From the NCBI GenBank assembly GCA_002837415.1, contig PJCV01000007.1, forward strand, positions 1 through 64,000: a stretch of DNA of 64,000 bases. Direction: 5' to 3'. The notes below the pieces were generated by a model. It searched no databases and was not told the origin of the DNA. It saw only the letters and a program-made list of their open reading frames with translations. This DNA comes from Actinomycetales bacterium SN12. Its GTDB lineage: Bacteria > Actinomycetota > Actinomycetes > Actinomycetales > Microbacteriaceae. Position numbers and translations under genes: made by a program. Shown in pieces: positions 57,368 to 64,000 of this stretch (position 1 is the stretch's first letter; every line of letters begins with the position of its first letter).

Positions 57368-57967
57368 TCAGCGCGCGGCGCGGGCCCGCAGCCGCCAGAG
57401 CAGCCACAGCCCGCAGACAGGGAACATGACGTAGCTGACCAGGATGCTCGAGTGCCACGCGGCGAATCCGCTCGGCAGGAGCGGGTTCGTCTCGTCGCCG
57501 CCGCCAGTGGGAGCGCCGAGCCAGCTCACCAGAGTCACGACACCAGCCATCAGCGCAAGGGTGGCGAACGGCAGCAGCACCGCGATCAGCTTCTCGTACG
57601 TACGCCACAGCCCGCACGTGAGCACCATCACGACGCCGATGAACCACCCGGCGAAGGGAACGATGAACCCGCCGACCCCCAGGGCGATCGCGGCGGCTAT
57701 CGCGTACCCGCGAGAACGGGTGAGGGGAGGACGAGGGGAGGGGGCCGCGATGGCGATCGGTGCGATCGGACGCGGCGTCCCGGCATCCATCGCCTCACGG
57801 GCGATCTCCGCAGGCTCCCCCAGCTGAGCGATCCGTCTGGCTGTGGCATCCGCGTCGAGACCGGTGAGCTCCTCGGCTATGCCGTTGCGGATCTCGGAGG
57901 CGATCCCGTGCGGCACGTCCTGAAGGGCCGCGTCGAGACGCGCCAGGTAGTCGGCTGCTGTGGTCAT
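57368..57967 (-). CDS. HAAS-domain membrane protein
   Basis: Protein of 199 residues: an N-terminal HAAS (DUF1700-like) helical domain, MTTAADYLARLDAALQDVPH and ELTGLDADATARRIAQLGEP, then four spans from about 85. HAAS proteins are regularly paired with PadR repressors and help control permease genes or the PadR protein itself. ATG 57967 overlaps the PadR stop (ATGA). Confidence 0.88.
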   Translation of the reverse strand: MTTAADYLARLDAALQDVPHGIASEIRNGIAEELTGLDADATARRIAQLGEPAEIAREAMDAGTPRPIAPIAIAAPSPRPPLTRSRGYAIAAAIALGVGGFIVPFAGWFIGVVMVLTCGLWRTYEKLIAVLLPFATLALMAGVVTLVSWLGAPTGGGDETNPLLPSGFAAWHSSILVSYVMFPVCGLWLLWRLRARAAR

Positions 57968-58299
57968 GAAGGTCGTTCCTCTCTGACGAGCGACGAGACG
58001 GTGCGAGCGAAGGGCGCCCACTGCGCACGGAAGAGCGCGAGCTGCCCCACGCCGGCCTCGGTCAGCCGGTAGTAGCGGCGCACCGGCCCCGATTCGGAGG
58101 GCTGGTCGAAGGTCGACACCCAGCCGTTCTCGCGCAGTCGCGCAAGAAGCGGATAGAGGGTTCCGATGCTCGCGATCAGCCCCGCATCGGTGAGCGATTC
58201 CGCGAGCTGCCAGCCGTACATCGACTCACGGGCGAGCAGACCGAGCACGCAGTACTCGACCACCCCCTTGCGCATCTGCGCACCCACGTCGACTGTCAT
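57964..58299 (-). CDS. PadR-family transcriptional regulator
   Basis: Regulator of 111 residues: winged helix MRKGVVEYCVLGLLARESMYGWQL, then GLIASIGTLYPLLARLRENGWVS and SGPVRRYYRLTEAG, the classic PadR signature. ATG 58299 has TAGCTT seven bases upstream (leaderless), and the perfect palindrome at 58294-58307 covers the start codon, which points to autorepression. Coupled to the HAAS gene. Confidence 0.9.
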   Translation of the reverse strand: MTVDVGAQMRKGVVEYCVLGLLARESMYGWQLAESLTDAGLIASIGTLYPLLARLRENGWVSTFDQPSESGPVRRYYRLTEAGVGQLALFRAQWAPFARTVSSLVREERPS

Positions 58300-58307
58300 G
58301 CATGACA
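58294..58307. promoter_or_regulatory. palindromic operator over the padR start
   Basis: TGTCATGCATGACA is a perfect 14-base palindrome; a related half GCATGCGTGACA follows at about 58313-58324. It covers the transcription and translation start of padR and lies 60 bases before the divergent small gene, so one repressor could control both. Confidence 0.65.
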
Positions 58308-58312
58308 AGCTA
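58307..58312 (-). promoter_or_regulatory. -10 element of padR
   Basis: TAGCTT on the minus strand, seven bases before ATG 58299, touching the palindrome. Confidence 0.6.
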
Positions 58313-58372
58313 GCATGCGTGACAAGACAGCGGAACCGCGGCGAGGGATGCCCGGTTCGCCGCCTTCACGGC

Positions 58373-58378
58373 TACGGT
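58373..58378 (+). promoter_or_regulatory. -10 element, leaderless promoter of small membrane gene
   Basis: TACGGT, six bases before ATG 58385. Confidence 0.6.
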
Positions 58379-58384
58379 GAGCAC

Positions 58385-58543
58385 ATGGCAGCACGGGTCG
58401 GAGGTCGCAACCTGGCGATCACGTGGATCGTCGGCGTTCTGTGTGCGGGGATCGTGGGCGCGCTGGTCTGGCTGTCGCTGCCGGCGGGACCCGGACTGCT
58501 CTACATGGTGGGTCAGCTGATCGACGGCACCGTGCCCCACTGA
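58385..58543 (+). CDS. small single-pass membrane protein, 52 residues
   Basis: Short protein, MAARVGGRNLAITWIVGVLC followed by AGIVGALVWLSLPAGPGLLY and a hydrophilic end. One span, perhaps two short ones. The leaderless promoter, the divergent PadR operator and ordinary codon use support it as a true gene. No family recognised. Confidence 0.65.
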   Translation: MAARVGGRNLAITWIVGVLCAGIVGALVWLSLPAGPGLLYMVGQLIDGTVPH

Positions 58544-58669
58544 TCAGCCCGCGGCGCCGCCCAGCGCCGGATCGCGCGACCTGACATCGCGGACACATCG
58601 GCACGCCTTCGCGGCGCGAAACGTGCGGGGAGTTAGCCTCGGGGTGCATCTACGACGAGAGGCGATCCC

Positions 58670-59923
58670 ATGAGCGACCCCGAGGTTCCGAAGAACGAGC
58701 AGCACCACGACGTCGACGACGTCGTCGGCCGCGCCAACGAGGGACTCGACGCCGCCGCCGCTGCACGCGCGGATGTGCCGAGTGCGGATGCCGCGGCGAA
58801 GCCCGCCGACCCCGACATGGAGGCGTTCGCTGCCGCCGAGCGCGATTACCCGGGCACCTTCGGCGCCCCTGGGCCCGTGGATTCCCGTGATGGCTTCGAG
58901 CGCTCGACCGAGGGACGCCGCTATGACGCTGCGCGCCGCGAGGACGACTCCATCTCCGCGCGTCCGACTGTCGCCGACGTCGATCCTGTCGATGCGCCTC
59001 ACATCGACGAGCACCGCGCGGACGAGATCCGCGCCGACGAGCACGGTGTCGGCGAGCACAGTGTCGGCGAGCACGGTGTCGGCGAGCACCGTGTCGATGA
59101 CGTGCGTGTCGATGACGTGCGTGTCGACGAGCACCGTGACGAGGTCGTCGTCACCGAGCTGCACGACACCACGGCATCCGTCCACCCGACCGACACCCGC
59201 GATGGCGACGCCACCCGTGACGCCGACACGACCCGCGTCATCGACACCGACCGCCCTCAGCACCACACCGTCGCCGACACGGCGTACGCGAGCCCTACGG
59301 CATCCGCCGCTGAGACGCAGGTCGTCCCGGCCGAGCCCGTCGCCCCGCCCGCGGCACCGCAGCCGATCTTCGTGCAGGCGCCGGAGCCGCCCCGCGAGCT
59401 GGGCAACCGCGGCACCGCCGGGGCCATCGGCCTGGTGGCGGCCGTCGCGTTCGCCATCCTCTATCTCGCGGCGATCCTCGGCTTCGGCGCCCTCCGCGGC
59501 GATGTGACGGTCGAGAACATCGGCACCGCTGCGCTCGAGCCGCTTATGACCTGGTCGTTCTGGGTTCCGGTGGTCGTGTTCTTCCTCTCGTTCTGGCTGC
59601 TCGGCGCGTTCATCAACCGGGCCCGCTGGGGCAAGTGGGTCATCTTCGGCGTGTTCGTGGCCATCGCGACCTACGGCGGATACATCCTCGGGCAGCTCTT
59701 CCAGGCGCCGTTCTGGCGCATCACGGCGACCGAGTCCGTCGAGCTGGTGAACGAGCAGCTGCTCGCGCCGCTGGCCATCGCGTCGTTCATCTTCGCCCGC
59801 GAGCTCACGATCTGGTTCGGCGCCTGGGTCGCGCGCAGCGGCGTCAAGAAGAAGGCGCTCAACGCCGAGGCGCAGGCCGAGTACGAGCGCACCCTCGAAG
59901 CGGGTCCCTCCGCACTGCGATGA
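58670..59923 (+). CDS. multi-pass membrane protein with acidic repetitive N-terminal domain
   Basis: Protein of 417 residues. About 1-240 is cytosolic, acidic and probably disordered, with the repeat VGEHG/VGEHS/VGEHR and VDDVR near 120-145; about 245-400 holds four spans (GTAGAIGLVAAVAFAILYLAAIL, WVPVVVFFLSFWLLGAFI, WVIFGVFVAIATYGGYILGQL, LLAPLAIASFIFARELTIWFG). The membrane half is conserved in Microbacteriaceae hypothetical proteins; the function is unknown. ATG 58670 follows GAGAGG, with TAGCCT at 58634-58639 as the likely -10. Confidence 0.75.
   Translation: MSDPEVPKNEQHHDVDDVVGRANEGLDAAAAARADVPSADAAAKPADPDMEAFAAAERDYPGTFGAPGPVDSRDGFERSTEGRRYDAARREDDSISARPTVADVDPVDAPHIDEHRADEIRADEHGVGEHSVGEHGVGEHRVDDVRVDDVRVDEHRDEVVVTELHDTTASVHPTDTRDGDATRDADTTRVIDTDRPQHHTVADTAYASPTASAAETQVVPAEPVAPPAAPQPIFVQAPEPPRELGNRGTAGAIGLVAAVAFAILYLAAILGFGALRGDVTVENIGTAALEPLMTWSFWVPVVVFFLSFWLLGAFINRARWGKWVIFGVFVAIATYGGYILGQLFQAPFWRITATESVELVNEQLLAPLAIASFIFARELTIWFGAWVARSGVKKKALNAEAQAEYERTLEAGPSALR
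59034..59135 (+). repeat. 15-base tandem repeats in coding sequence
   Basis: Four near-identical units GTGTCGGCGAGCAC(G/A/C) follow one another, then two units GTGTCGATGACGTGC. Period 15 bases keeps the frame and encodes (V-G-E-H-x) and (V-D-D-V-R). Copy number is expected to vary between strains. Confidence 0.85.
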
Positions 59924-59926
59924 GCG

Positions 59927-59932
59927 TAGTCT
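59927..59932 (+). promoter_or_regulatory. -10 element, leaderless promoter
   Basis: TAGTCT, six bases before ATG 59939. Confidence 0.6.
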
Positions 59933-59938
59933 GACGGC

Positions 59939-60430
59939 ATGACCCTCAGAGACCCCCACGGCCCCGTGCCGGAGGGGGTCTCTGCCTTCCTCGCCGGGGT
60001 GGTCGGCACGGTCTGCTTCGGCGCCTTCGGCATCCTCGGACTCGGGATGCTGTCGTTCTTCACCGACGTGGACATCATCTCCGTCGAGGGGCTCACCCTC
60101 TGGCCGGGCGTTGCGGGCATGGCCGTCGCGATCGCGGTGTTCGCGTGTCTGCTGGCACCGGTGCTGCGCAGGCGGCTTCCGCCGTTCGGCGCGGTCGTGC
60201 TCGTGGCGCTGGCGACAGCCCTCGCGCATCTCGCCGCCGTCTGGCTCTCGGCCATGGTCGGAGGCGCGGGACTCGCGCACGCCGCCGCCGCCGCCTCTCA
60301 GATCGTGGTGCGCGGATCGAGCCTCGTCATCGTCGTCGCCGCGCTGATCGCGGGATGGATCGCGGTGGCGCTGCGCCGCTCGCGGTCGGGCACGCCGCGG
60401 TGGCCGTGGGAGCGCGACGAGGCGGAGTGA
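59939..60430 (+). CDS. DUF6121-like membrane protein
   Basis: Membrane protein of 163 residues with four spans (LAGVVGTVCFGAFGILGLG; WPGVAGMAVAIAVFACLLAP; AVVLVALATALAHLAAVWLSA; SSLVIVVAALIAGWIAVALR) and a basic C terminus RRSRSGTPRWPWERDEAE. Matches a family of Microbacteriaceae proteins of unknown role, often near this kind of neighbour. A small hairpin GGGCGG/CCGCCC directly follows the stop. Confidence 0.7.
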   Translation: MTLRDPHGPVPEGVSAFLAGVVGTVCFGAFGILGLGMLSFFTDVDIISVEGLTLWPGVAGMAVAIAVFACLLAPVLRRRLPPFGAVVLVALATALAHLAAVWLSAMVGGAGLAHAAAAASQIVVRGSSLVIVVAALIAGWIAVALRRSRSGTPRWPWERDEAE

Positions 60431-60447
60431 GGGCGGACGCGCCGCCC
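60431..60447 (+). terminator. short hairpin after DUF6121-like gene
   Basis: GGGCGG at 60431-60436 pairs with CCGCCC at 60442-60447; five-base loop. Confidence 0.45.
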
Positions 60448-60483
60448 CGCGCCGGAAAGCACCCCTCCGTGGCATCCCGGCCC

Positions 60484-60489
60484 TACTCT
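60484..60489 (+). promoter_or_regulatory. -10 element, leaderless promoter
   Basis: TACTCT, six bases before GTG 60496; fixes the start of the next gene. Confidence 0.65.
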
Positions 60490-60495
60490 GTAAAC

Positions 60496-61143
60496 GTGGA
60501 GAGGTCGCTGGAATCCCTCGTCGACCAGGCCGTCGAGGCCTGGCTGCGCTGGGTGCCGCGCTGGGCTCCGGCCACGCACCGCGGCCGGGTGGCGCCGTGT
60601 CGGCGCTGCCTGGGCTCTCCGGTGCTCTCGGCCGTGGGCATCGGCGGCAACGTGCCGCACGGCGTGCAGCACGGACTCTCGACGCGGATCAAGTCGATCG
60701 TCGACCAGGCCGTCGCCGAATACACGGCGCGCAACCTGCCGATGCTCCAGGCTGAGCTCGACCACCAGGCGGCCCGGAACCGGTCGCGTGCCTACCGGCC
60801 CGGTGAGGACCTCGATCCCGAGTACGAGGGGATGCCGCTCGACCCCGACCCCGTGCCCGGGGCCCCGTTCCTGTTCACCGTCGCGGGCATGGCCGACGAG
60901 GCGGCTGCCCAGCTGCCACCTCTGCCGCCGCTCTCGGACGAGGCCAAGGCCGCGCTTCGCCAGGAGGTCGCGCTCGCCGACGAGTACGCCAACATGGTCG
61001 GACGCGAGATCTGCGGGCTGCTGCTCCGACACCGCCTGCATGTGCAGGCGGCGATCTCGCAGTACGTCGAGCCGCAGATCGAGGCGATGCTCGCCGAGCT
61101 CAGCGAGGCGCTGGACTCGCCCTTCGACCCGGATACGCCGTAG
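60496..61143 (+). CDS. conserved hypothetical protein, 215 residues
   Basis: Soluble protein with a single CRRC pair and two related stretches: SLVDQAVEAWLRWVPRWAP near the N terminus and SIVDQAVAEYTARNLPMLQ near 60. The rest is mostly helical (DEAKAALRQEVALADEYANMVGREI, ISQYVEPQIEAMLAELSEAL). The open frame runs far upstream, but GTG 60496 is fixed by the TACTCT box and by the end of the previous gene. No function recognised. Stands directly before the str operon. Confidence 0.75.
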   Translation: MERSLESLVDQAVEAWLRWVPRWAPATHRGRVAPCRRCLGSPVLSAVGIGGNVPHGVQHGLSTRIKSIVDQAVAEYTARNLPMLQAELDHQAARNRSRAYRPGEDLDPEYEGMPLDPDPVPGAPFLFTVAGMADEAAAQLPPLPPLSDEAKAALRQEVALADEYANMVGREICGLLLRHRLHVQAAISQYVEPQIEAMLAELSEALDSPFDPDTP

Positions 61144-61162
61144 CACAGCATCCGGTGCTCAT

Positions 61163-61192
61163 TTGACCGGCGTGGCCTCGGGCGCTTACACT
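61163..61192 (+). promoter_or_regulatory. promoter of the rpsL-rpsG-fusA operon
   Basis: TTGACC at 61163-61168 and TACACT at 61187-61192, 18 bases apart: the strongest sigma-70-type pair in the window. Transcription would start near 61199, giving a leader of about 155 bases, unlike the leaderless genes around it. Confidence 0.8.
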
Positions 61193-61355
61193 TGATCGGG
61201 TGTGTGCACGACTGTGCGCGCACGCGGGCGCCGGCACCGTCGGTTCGCCCCCACGGCATACCCATCACACCAAAAGCCCGACTCCTCTGTCGAGCCGGTG
61301 GGTCATGATGTGAAACCCATCACGCTGTCACCGTGCAGCACTATGAGGAGAGAAC

Positions 61356-61724
61356 GTGCCAACTATTCAGCAGTTGGTTCGCAAGGGACGTTCGCCCAAG
61401 GTCTCGAAGACCAAGGCGCCCGCTCTGAAGGCGAACCCGCAGCAGGCCGGCGTGTGCACCCGCGTGTACACCACCACCCCGAAGAAGCCGAACTCGGCGA
61501 TGCGCAAGGTCGCTCGTGTGAAGCTCCGCAACGGCACCGAGGTGACCGCCTACATCCCCGGTGAGGGCCACAACCTCCAGGAGCACTCGCTGGTGCTCGT
61601 CCGCGGTGGTCGTGTGAAGGACCTCCCCGGTGTCCGCTACAAGATCGTCCGTGGTGCGCTCGACACCCAGGCAGTCAAGAACCGTAAGCAGGCTCGTTCC
61701 CGCTACGGCGCGAAGAAGGGCTGA
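61356..61724 (+). CDS. rpsL: 30S ribosomal protein S12
   Basis: Ribosomal protein of 122 residues at the decoding centre. [22 protein letters not shown] split by the known [21 protein letters not shown] core; Lys at the usual streptomycin positions (TPKKPNSA and VKDLPGVR) is wild type. GAGAGAA ribosome site before ATG 61356. First gene of the str operon, 5 bases before rpsG. Confidence 0.98.
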   Translation: MPTIQQLVRKGRSPKVSKTKAPALKANPQQAGVCTRVYTTTPKKPNSAMRKVARVKLRNGTEVTAYIPGEGHNLQEHSLVLVRGGRVKDLPGVRYKIVRGALDTQAVKNRKQARSRYGAKKG

Positions 61725-61729
61725 GCCAG

Positions 61730-62200
61730 ATGCCTCGTAAAGGTCCCGCACCCAAGCGCCCCGTCGTCAACGACCCGGTCTACGGCGCTCCGATCGTCAC
61801 CTCGCTGGTGAACAAGATCCTCGTCGACGGCAAGAAGTCGCTCGCCGAGTCCATCGTCTACGGCGCCCTCCGCGGTGTCGAGGCGAAGAACGGCCAGGAC
61901 GCCGTCGCCACCCTCAAGAAGGCGCTCGACAACGTGCGCCCCACCCTCGAGGTCCGCAGCCGCCGCGTCGGTGGCTCGACCTACCAGGTTCCCGTCGAGG
62001 TCAAGCCGCACCGCGCGAACACCCTCGCGCTGCGCTGGCTGGTCAGCTACGCGAAGGGTCGTCGTGAGAAGACGATGACCGAGCGTCTGCAGAACGAGAT
62101 CCTCGACGCGTCGAACGGTCTGGGTGCCGCGGTCAAGCGCCGCGAAGACACCCACAAGATGGCCGAGTCGAACCGCGCCTTCGCCCACTACCGCTGGTAA
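61730..62200 (+). CDS. rpsG: 30S ribosomal protein S7
   Basis: Ribosomal protein of 156 residues that organises the 30S head. [55 protein letters not shown] and NRAFAHYRW are all typical. It follows rpsL closely. A strong hairpin lies between it and fusA. Confidence 0.98.
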   Translation: MPRKGPAPKRPVVNDPVYGAPIVTSLVNKILVDGKKSLAESIVYGALRGVEAKNGQDAVATLKKALDNVRPTLEVRSRRVGGSTYQVPVEVKPHRANTLALRWLVSYAKGRREKTMTERLQNEILDASNGLGAAVKRREDTHKMAESNRAFAHYRW

Positions 62201-62206
62201 AGGGCT

Positions 62207-62236
62207 GAGCGGATGCCGCCACCGCGGCATCCGCTC
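62207..62236 (+). terminator. hairpin between rpsG and fusA
   Basis: GAGCGGATGCCGC at 62207-62219 is exactly complementary to GCGGCATCCGCTC at 62224-62236; loop CACC. It starts 6 bases after the rpsG stop. There is no U tract, so partial termination or mRNA processing is more likely than a full stop. Confidence 0.7.
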
Positions 62237-62277
62237 CCACTCTCTGTTCGTTCCTGAACCATCCCGGAGGAACCCCC

Positions 62278-64000
62278 GTGGCACAAGAAGTGCTCACCGA
62301 CCTGAGCAAGGTCCGCAACATCGGCATCATGGCGCACATCGATGCCGGCAAGACCACCACGACCGAGCGCATCCTGTTCTACACGGGTGTCAACCACAAG
62401 CTCGGCGAGACCCACGACGGTGGCGCGACCACTGACTGGATGGAGCAGGAGAAGGAGCGCGGCATCACGATCACGTCGGCCGCCGTGACCTGCTTCTGGA
62501 ACAAGAACCAGATCAACATCATCGACACCCCCGGTCACGTCGACTTCACAGTCGAGGTCGAGCGCTCGCTGCGCGTGCTCGACGGCGCTGTCGCCGTGTT
62601 CGACGGCAAGGAGGGCGTCGAGCCCCAGTCCGAGACCGTCTGGCGTCAGGCCGACAAGTACGACGTGCCCCGTATCTGCTTCGTCAACAAGATGGACAAG
62701 CTGGGCGCCGACTTCTACTACACCGTCGACACGATCGTGAACCGCCTGGGTGCCAAGCCGCTCGTGCTGCAGCTCCCGATCGGCGCCGAGAGCGACTTCG
62801 TCGGCGTCGTCGACCTCATCCAGATGCGCGCGCTGGTCTGGCCCGGTGACTCCAAGGGTGACGTGACCATGGGCGCCTCGTACGAGGTGCAGGAGATCCC
62901 CGCCGACCTTCAGGAGAAGGCCGAGGAGTACCGTCAGCAGCTGCTCGAGACCGTCGCCGAGACCGACGACGCGCTGCTCGAGAAGTTCTTCGGCGGCGAA
63001 GAGCTCAGCATCGACGAGATCAAGGGCGCCATCCGCAAGATGGTCGTCGCGAACGAGATCTACCCCGTGCTCTGCGGCTCGGCATTCAAGAACCGCGGCG
63101 TGCAGCCGATGCTGGACGCGGTCGTCGACTTCCTCCCCAACCCCCTCGACGTCGGTGCCATCGAGGCGCACGACCCGAAGGACGAGGAGAAGGTCATCGA
63201 GCGTCACCCCGACGCGAACGACCCGTTCTCGGCTCTCGCCTTCAAGGTGGCCGTGCACCCGTTCTTCGGTCGCCTGACCTACGTGCGCGTGTACTCGGGC
63301 CACCTCGACTCGGGCTCCGCCGTGGTCAACTCGACCAAGGGCAAGAAGGAGCGCATCGGAAAGATCTTCCAGATGCACGCCAACAAGGAGAACCCGGTCG
63401 ACTCGCTTACCGCGGGCAACATCTACGCCGTCATCGGCCTGAAGGACACCACCACCGGTGACACCCTCGCCGACCCGGCCGCCCCGGTCGTGCTCGAGTC
63501 GATGACGTTCCCGGAGCCGGTGATCGAGGTCGCCATCGAGCCGAAGACCAAGGCCGACCAGGAGAAGCTGGGTCTCGCGATCCAGAAGCTCGCTGAAGAG
63601 GACCCGACCTTCCGCACCGAGCTCAACCCCGAGACCGGTCAGACGACCATCAAGGGCATGGGCGAGCTGCACCTCGACATCCTCGTCGACCGCATGAAGC
63701 GCGAGTTCCGCGTCGAGGCGAACGTCGGAAAGCCCCAGGTGGCCTACCGCGAGACGATCAAGAAGATCGTCGAGAAGCACGACTACACCCACAAGAAGCA
63801 GACGGGTGGATCGGGTCAGTTCGCGAAGATCCAGTTCAACATCGAGCCGCTCGACCTCGACGGCGAGAAGACGTACGAGTTCGTGAACTCGGTCACCGGT
63901 GGTCGCATCCCGCGCGAGTACATCGGCTCGATCGACGCCGGTTTCCAGGACGCGATGAACGTCGGTGTGCTGGCGGGCTACCCGATGGTGGGCGTCAAGG
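62278..64000 (+). CDS. fusA: elongation factor G, 3' end outside window
   Basis: Translation GTPase that moves tRNA and mRNA on the ribosome. The first 574 codons of about 700 are present. GTP motifs [40 protein letters not shown] and [17 protein letters not shown] are intact; domains II-IV follow up to [13 protein letters not shown], where the window ends. GTG 62278 is preceded by GGAGG eight bases upstream. Third gene of the str operon; tuf would be expected next. Confidence 0.98.
   Translation, partial: MAQEVLTDLSKVRNIGIMAHIDAGKTTTTERILFYTGVNHKLGETHDGGATTDWMEQEKERGITITSAAVTCFWNKNQINIIDTPGHVDFTVEVERSLRVLDGAVAVFDGKEGVEPQSETVWRQADKYDVPRICFVNKMDKLGADFYYTVDTIVNRLGAKPLVLQLPIGAESDFVGVVDLIQMRALVWPGDSKGDVTMGASYEVQEIPADLQEKAEEYRQQLLETVAETDDALLEKFFGGEELSIDEIKGAIRKMVVANEIYPVLCGSAFKNRGVQPMLDAVVDFLPNPLDVGAIEAHDPKDEEKVIERHPDANDPFSALAFKVAVHPFFGRLTYVRVYSGHLDSGSAVVNSTKGKKERIGKIFQMHANKENPVDSLTAGNIYAVIGLKDTTTGDTLADPAAPVVLESMTFPEPVIEVAIEPKTKADQEKLGLAIQKLAEEDPTFRTELNPETGQTTIKGMGELHLDILVDRMKREFRVEANVGKPQVAYRETIKKIVEKHDYTHKKQTGGSGQFAKIQFNIEPLDLDGEKTYEFVNSVTGGRIPREYIGSIDAGFQDAMNVGVLAGYPMVGVK

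Noticed and set aside
59034..59135. Possible CRISPR-like array
   Set aside because: Units are directly adjacent 15-base repeats without spacers, and they lie in frame within a gene.

Overview
The window is a high-GC actinobacterial chromosome segment, most likely Microbacteriaceae and probably Microbacterium or a close relative. The grounds are the rpsL-rpsG-fusA order, menaquinone (not ubiquinone) genes, a DUF222/13E12-type HNH protein, DUF7882 paralogues, DUF6412 beside a YidC paralogue, and the very strong codon bias to G/C. No rRNA, tRNA, CRISPR array, insertion sequence, integrase or prophage gene was seen. No stretch longer than 300 bases lacks a gene; the longest gaps (about 200-245 bases) hold a riboswitch, the rpsL leader, the ABC-F leader, terminators and promoters.

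Layout. 52-3780 (minus): operon for an M18 aminopeptidase, an ArsC-type phosphatase/reductase, an NCS1 permease and an isochorismatase-fold hydrolase. 3810-4854: a guanidine-I (ykkC) type riboswitch in front of an EamA transporter. 4966-6450: DUF222-HNH protein. 6463-13979: GntR regulator divergent from a six-gene phosphonate operon (binding protein, ATPase, fused double permease, FAD oxidoreductase, phosphonatase-like HAD hydrolase, zinc alcohol dehydrogenase), with PHO-box-like 11-base repeats between them. 13998-15757: YidC-like insertase, DUF6412 protein and a degenerate FHA protein. 15978-20352: small membrane and stress-type proteins, two divergent DUF7882 paralogues, an LLM flavin enzyme and an SDR. 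20386-27414: flavin oxidoreductase, PurU, amidotransferase, an effector domain without its HTH, a cysteine-rich regulator, a beta-helix protein, a Nei-type glycosylase and an EI24 membrane protein. 27427-39813: Lhr helicase, ABC-F, esterase, Nudix, threonine aldolase, MFS, GNAT, SDR. 39822-53435: DUF6421, AsnC regulator, then an interleaved menaquinone region (menA, menD, menG, menF, prenyl synthase, FprA-like reductase) with PPK2 and RmuC. 53462-61143: hydrolase, FadR-type regulator, YajQ, Ser/Thr kinase, PadR-HAAS pair and conserved membrane proteins. 61356-64000: rpsL, rpsG and the start of fusA, which runs off the window.

Three signals cut across the map. First, at least 23 genes have a TANNNT hexamer ending exactly 6 or 7 bases before the start codon and no Shine-Dalgarno sequence, the signature of leaderless transcripts; this also fixes many start codons. 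Second, a dispersed repeat with the core CCTGAGCCTGTCGAAGGG (or its complement) lies in intergenic arrays and also in frame inside four proteins, always in the same orientation relative to the gene. Third, the phosphonate operon appears to be under both a GntR repressor and a PhoP/RegX3-type phosphate-starvation control, and it lacks a PhnW transaminase, so the FAD enzyme probably does the first step.
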